A stretch of 5,904 nucleotides of DNA, from positions 1-5,904 of the forward strand of contig DXNX01000154.1 in assembly GCA_019413245.1 (NCBI GenBank), read 5' to 3'. Under the pieces are notes generated by a model, which had not been told where the DNA came from, did not search any database, and worked only from the letters and a program-made list of their open reading frames with translations. Both the position numbers and the translations under genes were made by a program. Below, in pieces: positions 1 to 4,851 of the stretch (the first letter of the stretch is position 1; every line of letters begins with the position of its first letter). This stretch comes from Oscillospiraceae bacterium. Its GTDB lineage: Bacteria; Bacillota; Clostridia; Oscillospirales; Ruminococcaceae.

Positions 1-328
1 CGATGAGGTAGACGGCCAGCGGGCCGCCTGCCCCGCCCAGGGTGTTGGCCGCGCCGCCCACGGCGATCAGGCTGAACAGAACCAGCTGGGGGGCTTTCAG
101 GGCGTAGCCGATGGACGCTGCCATGGCCGGGCCCGCCACCGCCGTGGCGTAGGTGCCCGCATCCACCAGAAAGGCCACGCCGGTCTGTTCGCCCAGCGTC
201 TTGATGATGGTGCCGATGAGCAGGCTGGCAAACAGCCCCTGGGCCATGGCGCCCATGGCATCAATGCCATAGCGGTGGGCCGAGAAGATCACGTCTTTGC
301 GCTTGCAGAACTCCTTGATACTTGCCAC
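1..328 (-). CDS. PTS_EIIC_2 / PfoR-type membrane permease, N-terminal part (cut by window edge)
   Basis: Reading the minus strand from 328 gives 109 residues that run off the window at base 1. The start is GTG at 328-326, chosen because GGAGGG (340-335) lies 6 bases upstream and the protein opens with MASIKEFCKRKDVIFSAHRYGID, the style of N-terminus I associate with the PTS_EIIC_2 family (lone sugar-PTS IIC-like membrane proteins, also called PfoR-like). Hydrophobic glycine/alanine-rich segments at about residues 24-45, 52-76 and 82-109 fit membrane helices; the later part is rich in GG (GGAANTLGGAGG, 91-102). Family members are integral membrane proteins of about 340 residues, so roughly two thirds is missing. 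No IIA or IIB domain is fused at the N-terminus, and the substrate cannot be told. It is transcribed away from the esterase operon from a shared control region. Family call is by recognition of sequence pattern, not by a search. Confidence 0.75.
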   Translation of the reverse strand, partial: MASIKEFCKRKDVIFSAHRYGIDAMGAMAQGLFASLLIGTIIKTLGEQTGVAFLVDAGTYATAVAGPAMAASIGYALKAPQLVLFSLIAVGGAANTLGGAGGPLAVYLI

Positions 329-334
329 AAAAAT

Positions 335-340
335 CCCTCC
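335..340 (-). promoter_or_regulatory. Ribosome binding site of the PTS IIC-like gene
   Basis: GGAGGG on the minus strand, 6 bases before the GTG at 328. It decides the choice of this non-ATG start, since no ATG lies in frame close by. Confidence 0.8.
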
Positions 341-383
341 AAATTTTGAGCAATTCCACCAAAACCGAAAAAAGGTTGCAAAA

Positions 384-412
384 ATTGTAGCATGGCCACC
401 TTCCGATTGCAA
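384..412 (-). promoter_or_regulatory. Sigma-A-type promoter for the PTS IIC-like gene
   Basis: On the minus strand, -35 TTGCAA (412-407) and -10 TACAAT (389-384) are separated by exactly 17 bases. The -10 matches the consensus at 5 of 6 positions and the -35 at 4 of 6. Transcription would start near 377, giving a leader of about 50 bases before the GTG at 328. The -35 sits only five bases from the -35 of the opposing esterase promoter. Confidence 0.7.
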
Positions 413-417
413 GCACC

Positions 418-446
418 TTGCGAAAAAACAGCGGTTGCGGTACAAT
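418..446 (+). promoter_or_regulatory. Sigma-A-type promoter for the esterase operon
   Basis: -35 TTGCGA (418-423) and -10 TACAAT (441-446) are separated by 17 bases. The -10 matches 5 of 6 consensus positions and the -35 matches 4 of 6. The predicted start of transcription is near 453, which leaves the ATG at 462 with almost no leader and no ribosome binding site and so supports the downstream start at 486. Confidence 0.7.
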
Positions 447-467
447 AAATTACGGAACCCAATGGAT

Positions 468-473
468 AAGGAG
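468..473 (+). promoter_or_regulatory. Ribosome binding site of the esterase gene
   Basis: AAGGAG lies 12 bases before the ATG at 486. The spacing is longer than the usual 6-9 bases, but there is no better site, and the site lies downstream of the alternative ATG at 462, so it can only serve 486. Confidence 0.6.
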
Positions 474-485
474 CCTGACCCGTTC

Positions 486-1253
486 ATGATCGAAACCTTT
501 ACCACCCGTATCACGCCTTATGGGCTGGACCGCCGGGTGTTCATCCATCTGCCCGATGACTGGCAGACTTCCGGGAAGAAATACCCGGTCATCTACATGT
601 TCGACGGGCATAATCTCTTTTACAACGAAACGGCCACCTACGGCACCTGCTGGGGCCTGAAAGACTATTACGACGCCCATCCGGACTACATCGTGGTGGG
701 GGTGGAGTGCAACCACGAAGGCAACAAGCGCCTGGAGGAGTACTGCCCCTACGAAAGCGACTGGTTCGACGGTATCCACGGCACCGGCAAGGCCTATCTG
801 GACTGGCTGTGCGGGGAGTTCAAGCCCTATGTGGACAAGACCTGGCCCACCCTGCCTGACCGTGCCCACACGGCCATCGCGGGCAGCAGCATGGGCGGGC
901 TGATGAGCCTGTATGCCGCCGTGGCCCACAACGATGTCTTTTCCAAGGCGGGGTGCCTGTCGCCCTCGGTGCGGCTGTGCATGGACCCGCTGCTGGCCGA
1001 CCTGAAAAAGGCCCGGCTGCGGGGGTACACCAACATTTTCTTCAGCTGGGGCGAAAAGGAGGGCGAAGGCCAGCACGGCCTGGCCCAGTATACCGACAAT
1101 GCCCTGCAGGTGACCCGCGCGTTGCAGAAAGCCGGGGCCACCGTCTACCCGTACCTGCAGATGGGCGGTTCCCACTGTGAAGCCTCCTGGGCCGAGCAGG
1201 TGCCGCTGTATATGCAGGTGCTGTTCGGTGAATATAAGGAGGACAAGGCATGA
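486..1253 (+). CDS. Alpha/beta-hydrolase esterase (esterase D / PF00756-like)
   Basis: A 255-residue protein from the ATG at 486. It fits the putative-esterase family that includes esterase D, enterochelin esterase and CE1 feruloyl/acetyl esterases: residues 34-43 (PVIYMFDGHN) are the typical strand and oxyanion-region motif, GSSMGG at 133-138 is the nucleophile elbow with Ser135, and His230 in GGSHCEASW is the catalytic histidine. The acid is probably in the SWGEKEGE stretch (188-195), with Glu190 a candidate. There is no signal peptide, so it should be cytoplasmic. The open frame continues upstream to 297, but that part crosses the promoter and overlaps the opposing gene's start, so it is not coding; the ATG at 462 has no ribosome binding site. 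Its stop overlaps the next gene's start (ATGA). The real substrate is unknown; acyl groups on plant glycans are one possibility, given the GH51 gene nearby, but the two are in separate transcripts. Confidence 0.85.
   Translation: MIETFTTRITPYGLDRRVFIHLPDDWQTSGKKYPVIYMFDGHNLFYNETATYGTCWGLKDYYDAHPDYIVVGVECNHEGNKRLEEYCPYESDWFDGIHGTGKAYLDWLCGEFKPYVDKTWPTLPDRAHTAIAGSSMGGLMSLYAAVAHNDVFSKAGCLSPSVRLCMDPLLADLKKARLRGYTNIFFSWGEKEGEGQHGLAQYTDNALQVTRALQKAGATVYPYLQMGGSHCEASWAEQVPLYMQVLFGEYKEDKA
1235..1242 (+). promoter_or_regulatory. Strong ribosome binding site inside the esterase 3' end
   Basis: TAAGGAGG lies within the last codons of the esterase gene, 7 bases before the ATG at 1250. Together with the ATGA overlap it fixes the start of the small membrane protein and suggests coupled translation. 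Confidence 0.8.
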
Positions 1254-1645
1254 GCAGCCGCGCCAAACGCAAGCAGGCCGCCCGGGCGGCCCGTCCGCCG
1301 GAACCCCCTGCCGTGGTTTCCGAACCGAAGGAACCGGAGGTGTCCGGCGCGGCCCTCTGGATGGGGGCGCTGTGCTACCTGAATCTCCTTCTCCTCATTC
1401 CCGCCTGTACCCGCTGGCGGAAAGATGCCTTTGTGCGTTTCCATCTGAATCAGGGCCTGGTGCTGCTGATCCTGTTTGCGGCCTTTGTGGTGATCGGTTT
1501 TGTGCCGTACTGCTTTGAGTTCGCGCTCAGCTGCTGCATCCTGGTAGAGATCTTGTCCCTGGTCGGTCTGGTGTCGGCCCTGCGCCGCAAGACTGACCCG
1601 ATGCCGGTCATTCAAAATGTGACCCGCAATTTCCATCCGTTCTGA
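1250..1645 (+). CDS. Small Tic20/DUF4870-like membrane protein, function unknown
   Basis: A 131-residue protein starting at the ATG that overlaps the esterase stop by four bases (ATGA), preceded by a near-perfect ribosome binding site. Residues 1-33 are a soluble, Lys/Arg then Pro/Glu-rich tail. Three hydrophobic segments follow at about 34-53, 67-88 and 91-112, and the C-terminus (113-131) is short and polar. The segment from about 41 to 75 (a hydrophobic helix, then RKDAFVRFHLNQGLVLLI) resembles the Tic20-like/DUF4870 group, in which a 'yvrfHanQ' type motif joins the first two helices. Such proteins are common in Firmicutes and have no firmly known role in bacteria. It is surely co-transcribed with the esterase, and probably with the DJ-1 gene 36 bases downstream. 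The charge pattern and overlap make it a convincing real gene; the family link is by motif only. Confidence 0.8.
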   Translation: MSSRAKRKQAARAARPPEPPAVVSEPKEPEVSGAALWMGALCYLNLLLLIPACTRWRKDAFVRFHLNQGLVLLILFAAFVVIGFVPYCFEFALSCCILVEILSLVGLVSALRRKTDPMPVIQNVTRNFHPF

Positions 1646-1666
1646 ACCCGATGCCCACCATTTTCC

Positions 1667-1673
1667 AAAGGAG
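1667..1673 (+). promoter_or_regulatory. Ribosome binding site of the DJ-1/PfpI gene
   Basis: AAAGGAG lies 8 bases before the ATG at 1682. An in-frame GTG at 1673 overlaps the last base of this site, so it cannot be the start; the protein begins at 1682. Confidence 0.8.
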
Positions 1674-1681
1674 TGATAATC

Positions 1682-2239
1682 ATGAGCAAAGCCGTGATCT
1701 TTTTTGCCCCCGGCCTCGAGGAGTGCGAGGGCCTTCTGTGTGTGGATATCCTGCGCCGTGCCGGCGTGGACGTGACCATCGCCGCCGTGGGCGGGGAAAA
1801 GGTGGTACGTTCCGCCCGTCAGGTGAACGTGGTGACCGATGCCCTGGCCGAGGACCTGGACTATTCCCAGTTTGACGCTGCCATTCTGCCCGGCGGTATC
1901 CCGGGGGTCAACAACCTGAAAGCCAGCGATACCGTCAAGAACGCCTGCACCCGCATGGCCGCCGACGGCAAGATCGTGGCTGCCATCTGCGCCGGTCCCA
2001 CCGTGCTGGCATCCTTCGGCCTGCTCAAGGGCAAGCGTGCCACCGTCTACCCCGGCATGGATGAAGCCCTTACCGCCGCCGGTGCCGAGTACACCGGCCT
2101 GCCCCTGTCGGTGGACGGCAACATCGTCACCGGCGAAGCCCTGGGCGCTGCCATTCCCTTTGCCCTGACCCTGGCCGGCCGTCTGGCTGGGCAGGATGCT
2201 TCCGCCACCGTCAAGAACGCCATTGTCTACCGCTATTGA
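1682..2239 (+). CDS. DJ-1/PfpI (ThiJ/YajL-like) family protein
   Basis: A 185-residue protein, the full length of the DJ-1 family. It opens MSKAVIFFAPGLEECEGLL; Glu16 matches the conserved glutamate (Glu18 of human DJ-1) that contacts the reactive cysteine. The LPGG turn (69-72) and AAICAGPTVLA (100-110) are typical, with Cys103 as the nucleophilic-elbow cysteine. Tyr123 in TVYPG occupies the place of DJ-1 His126. Known members act in the cytoplasm as protective proteins against oxidative or carbonyl stress; glyoxalase and deglycase activities have been reported, the latter disputed. The usual C-terminal 'RGPGT' loop before 'xxFAL' is replaced here by GEALGAAIPFAL (151-162), so activity should not be assumed. 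It lies 36 bases after the membrane-protein gene with no clear promoter between, and is followed by a strong terminator, so it is the last gene of the esterase unit. Confidence 0.9.
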   Translation: MSKAVIFFAPGLEECEGLLCVDILRRAGVDVTIAAVGGEKVVRSARQVNVVTDALAEDLDYSQFDAAILPGGIPGVNNLKASDTVKNACTRMAADGKIVAAICAGPTVLASFGLLKGKRATVYPGMDEALTAAGAEYTGLPLSVDGNIVTGEALGAAIPFALTLAGRLAGQDASATVKNAIVYRY

Positions 2240-2262
2240 TGGCCGCATAACAGCAAAAACAG

Positions 2263-2306
2263 ACCGCCCGCCGGACGCACAGCCCGGCGGGCGGTTTTCT
2301 CTTTTT
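2263..2306 (+). terminator. Strong intrinsic terminator after the DJ-1 gene, probably bidirectional
   Basis: A perfect 12-bp GC-rich stem (ACCGCCCGCCGG at 2263-2274 with CCGGCGGGCGGT at 2284-2295) closes a 9-base loop and is followed by a T-rich tract (2295-2306). It lies 24 bases after the DJ-1 stop. On the other strand the same hairpin is followed by CTGTTTTTGC (rising from the A-run at 2255-2259), so it can also stop the arabinofuranosidase transcript, whose stop is at 2334. Confidence 0.92.
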
Positions 2307-2333
2307 ATGTGGGAACGGCCGCCCGCGGGACGG

Positions 2334-3794
2334 TCAGTCCGTCGTGACCCGGAAGGCGGTCACGCTGCAGGGGGGCAGCACGGCGGCAAAGCCGGTGTCG
2401 GTGCAGCGGGCTTCCAGCTTGACCGGATGCACCGCATCCGGCGCCGCAAAGGTGTTGCAGGCTGCGGGAATCCCGGCCAGGGTCTCGGCGGTCACAGTTT
2501 TTGCCTTCCGGCCGCTGAGCAGAACTTCGGCCGGGCAGGCGTCGGTGTCGCTCAGGTTCACCGCGGTCACCAGCACGGTACCGTCGGCCTGTTCGCTGGC
2601 CGACACATGCAGGTCGGGCACCGGTTCTCCGGCGCTGCCCAGCAGGCGGGTCTCGGCGTAGGTCTCCAGCTGGCGGGCGTCCTGGTGGTCCCGGTACATC
2701 CGGAATACATGGTAGGTGGGGGTCAGCAGCAGCTTGTCCCCGTCGGTGAGCACCATGGCCTGGAGCACGTTCACCATCTGGGCAATGTTGGCCATGACCA
2801 CCGTGTCGCAGTGGTTGTTGAAGATGTTCAGGTTGATGGCCGCCACCAGCGCGTCCCGCATGGTGTTCTGCTGGAACAGAAAGCCCGGGTTGGTGCCGGG
2901 TTCCACATCGTACCAGGTGCCCCACTCGTCCACCGCCAGGCCGATGTCCTTGCCCTTGGCAAACCGGCGGATGATGCGGCTGTGATTTTCGATGAGTTCG
3001 TCCATCCGCAGGGTGCGGTGAAGGGTGCGGTAGTAGGTCCCGCGGTCAAAGTCGGTGGCGCTGCCCTTGGTGTGCCAGCTGTCACCGGTCATGGTGTAGT
3101 AGTGCAGGCTGATGGCGTCGATGACCCGGCCGGCGCTCTCCACCACCGCGCGGGTCCAGTGGTAGTCGTCCTCGCTGGCGCCGCAGGCGATCTTGTAGGG
3201 CTTCAGGGCCGGGTCGTAGCTGCGCAGGAAGGAGGAATACTGCCGGCAGACATCGGCGTAAAACTCCGGCCGCATGTTGCCGCCGCCGCCCCAGGTCTCG
3301 TTGCCGATGCCCCAGTACCGCACGTTGAAGGGGGCTTCCTGGCCGTTTTCCCGGCGCAGGTCGGCCATGGGGGAGCGCCCGGGCATGTTGCAGTACTCCA
3401 CCCAGTCGGAAAACTCCTGTACCGTGCCGCTGCCCACGTTGCCGGAAATGTAGGGCTCACATCCCAGTTCCCGGCACAGGGCCATGAATTCGTGGGTGCC
3501 GAAAGCGTTGTCCTCGGTCACGCCGCCCCAGTTGGTGTTCACGATGGTCTTGCGCTGGTCTTTGGGGCCGACGCCGTCCCGCCAGTGGTAGGTATCGGCA
3601 AAACAGCCGCCCGGCCAGCGCAGCACCGGCACATGCAGCTCCTTCAGGGCGCTGACCACATCGGTGCGCAGACTGCCGTCGGCGTTGGCCAGTCCGCCGT
3701 AGATGCAGCGGCCCAGATGCTCGGAAAAATGGCCGTAGATGTTTTTGTTGATGACGCCCGCCGACCGGTTGGCGTTGACGATGATATGGGACAT
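2334..3794 (-). CDS. abfA: GH51 alpha-L-arabinofuranosidase, intracellular
   Basis: A 486-residue protein of normal length for bacterial GH51. The enzyme releases terminal L-arabinofuranose from arabinan, arabinoxylan or their oligosaccharides by a retaining mechanism. The N-terminus (NKNIYGHFSEHLGRCIYGG, 16-34) and VLRWPGGCFADTYHWRDG (57-74) are family hallmarks. WGIGNETWGGGGNM (161-174) holds the acid/base Glu166, and AVDEWGTWYD (287-296) holds the nucleophile Glu290. The catalytic (beta/alpha)8 barrel ends near residue 365, and the rest forms the C-terminal beta domain. There is no signal peptide, so it works in the cytoplasm on imported oligosaccharides. In the acid/base motif the common 'NENWGCGG' form reads NETWGGGG, which leaves the catalytic Glu intact. 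The ATG at 3794 has AGGAGG (3808-3803) 8 bases upstream. It is a single-gene unit between a promoter at 3851-3879 and the shared terminator. The family is certain; the substrate is not. The symbol is the customary one for this family. Confidence 0.95.
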   Translation of the reverse strand: MSHIIVNANRSAGVINKNIYGHFSEHLGRCIYGGLANADGSLRTDVVSALKELHVPVLRWPGGCFADTYHWRDGVGPKDQRKTIVNTNWGGVTEDNAFGTHEFMALCRELGCEPYISGNVGSGTVQEFSDWVEYCNMPGRSPMADLRRENGQEAPFNVRYWGIGNETWGGGGNMRPEFYADVCRQYSSFLRSYDPALKPYKIACGASEDDYHWTRAVVESAGRVIDAISLHYYTMTGDSWHTKGSATDFDRGTYYRTLHRTLRMDELIENHSRIIRRFAKGKDIGLAVDEWGTWYDVEPGTNPGFLFQQNTMRDALVAAINLNIFNNHCDTVVMANIAQMVNVLQAMVLTDGDKLLLTPTYHVFRMYRDHQDARQLETYAETRLLGSAGEPVPDLHVSASEQADGTVLVTAVNLSDTDACPAEVLLSGRKAKTVTAETLAGIPAACNTFAAPDAVHPVKLEARCTDTGFAAVLPPCSVTAFRVTTD

Positions 3795-3802
3795 GACAAA
3801 AC

Positions 3803-3808
3803 CCTCCT
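3803..3808 (-). promoter_or_regulatory. Ribosome binding site of the arabinofuranosidase gene
   Basis: AGGAGG on the minus strand, 8 bases before the ATG at 3794. Confidence 0.85.
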
Positions 3809-3834
3809 GTCTTGCAGACCCCGCCCGCAGCGGA

Positions 3835-3853
3835 GCTTGATTCTGCTTTGATT
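3835..3853. repeat. Short direct repeat over the arabinofuranosidase promoter start region (possible operator)
   Basis: GCTTGATT at 3835-3842 and GCTTTGATT at 3845-3853 are near-identical and start 10 bases apart, about one helical turn. They cover the transcription start and overlap the -10. A regulator site is possible; the repeat is short and could be chance. Confidence 0.35.
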
Positions 3854-3879
3854 ATACGAAAAGCCTGCGTCCGGCACAA
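3851..3879 (-). promoter_or_regulatory. Sigma-A-type promoter for the arabinofuranosidase gene
   Basis: On the minus strand there is a perfect -10, TATAAT (3856-3851), and a weaker -35, TTGTGC (3879-3874), 17 bases apart. Just upstream of the -35 lies an A/T-rich run (about 3881-3890) that could act as an UP element. Transcription would begin near 3844, giving a leader of about 50 bases. Confidence 0.7.
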
Positions 3880-3940
3880 GAAAAAAATTGCGCGAAACAG
3901 GGCCCGGGACCGGCCCAAAAGGCCCCAAACCAACCAACTT

Positions 3941-3970
3941 TTGCTTTTGGTGCATCAGGACCTGTATAAA
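3941..3970 (+). promoter_or_regulatory. Possible promoter for the M23 gene
   Basis: TATAAA at 3965-3970 is a 5-of-6 match to the -10 consensus. TTGCTT at 3941-3946 is a modest -35 match (3 of 6) at a spacing of 18 bases. Start of transcription would be near 3977, giving a leader of about 80 bases that contains the hairpin at 4008-4024. It is the best candidate in the 3795-4055 gap, but it is weaker than the other promoters in this window. Confidence 0.45.
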
Positions 3971-4007
3971 CCCCGGCGCGGCGTGCCACACTAACCGTAA
4001 ACCGAAC

Positions 4008-4034
4008 CGCGGGCACCGCCCGCGCATGTATTTT
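4008..4034 (+). promoter_or_regulatory. Leader hairpin followed by a T-run, upstream of the M23 gene
   Basis: CGCGGGC (4008-4014) pairs perfectly with GCCCGCG (4018-4024) across a 3-base loop, and TATTTTT follows at 4028-4034. The layout is like a weak intrinsic terminator or attenuator in the untranslated leader, ahead of the ribosome binding site at 4041-4046. No alternative pairing partner that would make a clear switch was seen. The structure may simply be a GC-rich chance fold. Confidence 0.35.
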
Positions 4035-4040
4035 TGCAGC

Positions 4041-4046
4041 AAAGGA
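4041..4046 (+). promoter_or_regulatory. Ribosome binding site of the M23 gene
   Basis: AAAGGA lies 9 bases before the ATG at 4056, and a purine-rich GGGGGAAG fills the gap. This favours 4056 over the in-frame ATG at 4026, which sits just after the hairpin and has no such site. Confidence 0.65.
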
Positions 4047-4055
4047 CGGGGGAAG

Positions 4056-4802
4056 ATGAACAGCTTCAAAGCATTTTTCAAGCAAAGAGGATTATACCTG
4101 GTCTGCCTGGCCCTGCTGCTGGTGGCCACCATCACCGGGGTACTGGCCATCCGCAGCGTGGTGCGCAACGTGGCCGATCTGACCGAATCACGCAAGAACG
4201 CCCTGGAGGAGGATGCCGCATGGAACCAGCCGGATACCATCGTTACCAATCCCGCCGAGGATGTGCCGGTGCAGACGCCTGTGCCGTCGTCGCAGCCCTC
4301 TGCACAGCCCTCCGAGTCGCCTGCCTCCTCCTCGGTGCAGCAGCCGTCTGGCGCAGCATCCGACGGTGGGGCAGCCTCTGGCGCCTCTGTGGCCTCGTCG
4401 GCCGCCTTGTCCGTATCGCCGGCGGATGCTGAACCGGTGCAGCCTTTCAGCGGCAGTGAACTGGTGTTCAACGAAACCCTGGGCGACTGGCGCACCCACA
4501 ACGGCGCCGACTACGCCGCCGCAGCCGGGGATACAATCCACGCGGTGGTCGCCGGTACGGTGGTCAGCGCCGCCCAGGACCCTCTGTGGGGCACGGTGGT
4601 GGAAGTCAAGGATGCGGACGGCAGCCTCTGGCGGTACTGCGGCCTGGACAAGGCCGATGTGAAGGCGGAGGATGAGGTGCACCGGGGCGACGTGCTGGGT
4701 ACTCTGGGTACCATCCCCAGTGAGAGCGAAGCCGGTGCGCATCTGCATCTGGAATACCTGGATGCGGAAGGCAGCTACCAGGACCCGGAAGCCAACAAAT
4801 AA
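4056..4802 (+). CDS. Membrane-anchored M23/LytM-domain protein, SpoIIQ-like layout
   Basis: A 248-residue protein. A short basic N-terminus (1-12) leads into one membrane helix at about 13-32 with no clear cleavage site, so the protein should be anchored facing the outside. A segment with charged residues (33-69) and a long Pro/Ser/Ala/Gln-rich linker (70-130) follow, then a LytM/M23 domain (about 131-243). The zinc ligands are all present: His148 and Asp152 in HNGAD (HxxxD), and His231 in HLH (229-231), whose first His is one of the catalytic pair. The other catalytic histidine, normally in a 'YxHL' motif, is replaced: YCGL at 194-197 has Gly. The family cleaves peptidoglycan peptides, but forms lacking active-site residues act as scaffolds, as in SpoIIQ of the sporulation channel. 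The layout fits SpoIIQ, yet other clostridial M23 proteins share it, so I give no symbol. It is a single-gene unit with its own terminator. The start follows the ribosome binding site and the helix position. Confidence 0.88.
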   Translation: MNSFKAFFKQRGLYLVCLALLLVATITGVLAIRSVVRNVADLTESRKNALEEDAAWNQPDTIVTNPAEDVPVQTPVPSSQPSAQPSESPASSSVQQPSGAASDGGAASGASVASSAALSVSPADAEPVQPFSGSELVFNETLGDWRTHNGADYAAAAGDTIHAVVAGTVVSAAQDPLWGTVVEVKDADGSLWRYCGLDKADVKAEDEVHRGDVLGTLGTIPSESEAGAHLHLEYLDAEGSYQDPEANK

Positions 4803-4808
4803 AAAATT

Positions 4809-4841
4809 CCCGGACCCCTTTGCGGGGCCCGGGCCTTTTTT
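4809..4841 (+). terminator. Intrinsic terminator after the M23 gene, bidirectional
   Basis: CCCGGACCCC (4809-4818) pairs with GGGGCCCGGG (4824-4833) around a 5-base loop, with one A-C mismatch, and TTTTTT follows (4836-4841). The A-run at 4801-4806 becomes a U-run on the other strand, so the same hairpin can end the ATPase transcript whose stop is at 4854-4852. The A-run overlaps the M23 stop codon. Confidence 0.88.
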
Positions 4842-4851
4842 GGTTTCACTT

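Noticed and set aside
297..485. N-terminal extension of the esterase up to the first in-frame ATG
   Set aside because: This stretch overlaps the start of the divergent permease gene and contains two promoters; its translation is basic and unlike the family. The ribosome binding site at 468-473 points to 486.
1673..1681. GTG start three codons upstream for the DJ-1 protein
   Set aside because: The GTG overlaps the last base of the Shine-Dalgarno site itself (AAAGGAG, 1667-1673), and the ATG at 1682 is ideally placed.
1145..2248. Long minus-strand open frame (367 codons) opposite the membrane protein and DJ-1 genes
   Set aside because: It overlaps two well-supported plus-strand genes with good ribosome binding sites, has no such site itself, and its Gly/His/Gln-rich translation shows no recognisable fold.
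2196..3851. Long plus-strand open frame (551 codons) opposite the arabinofuranosidase
   Set aside because: It is antisense to a clear GH51 enzyme with both catalytic glutamates. Its translation is a low-complexity Gly/Val/His/Ala string with no domain pattern, as expected from GC-rich codons read backward, and it runs through the terminator and the promoter.
3888..4055. N-terminal extension of the M23 protein
   Set aside because: It crosses the probable promoter and leader hairpin, gives a Gly/Pro/Arg-rich sequence ahead of the membrane helix, and lacks a ribosome binding site. The ATG at 4056 has one.
4321..4440. Repetitive Ser/Ala/Pro coding stretch as a possible tandem repeat or mobile insertion
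   Set aside because: There is no regular repeat unit. It is the low-complexity linker between the membrane anchor and the LytM domain, common in such proteins.
3644..4501. Minus-strand open frame spanning the M23 linker and the 3795-4055 gap
   Set aside because: It is a shadow of the Ser/Pro/Ala-rich linker, runs through the arabinofuranosidase promoter and start region in another frame, and has no domain pattern.
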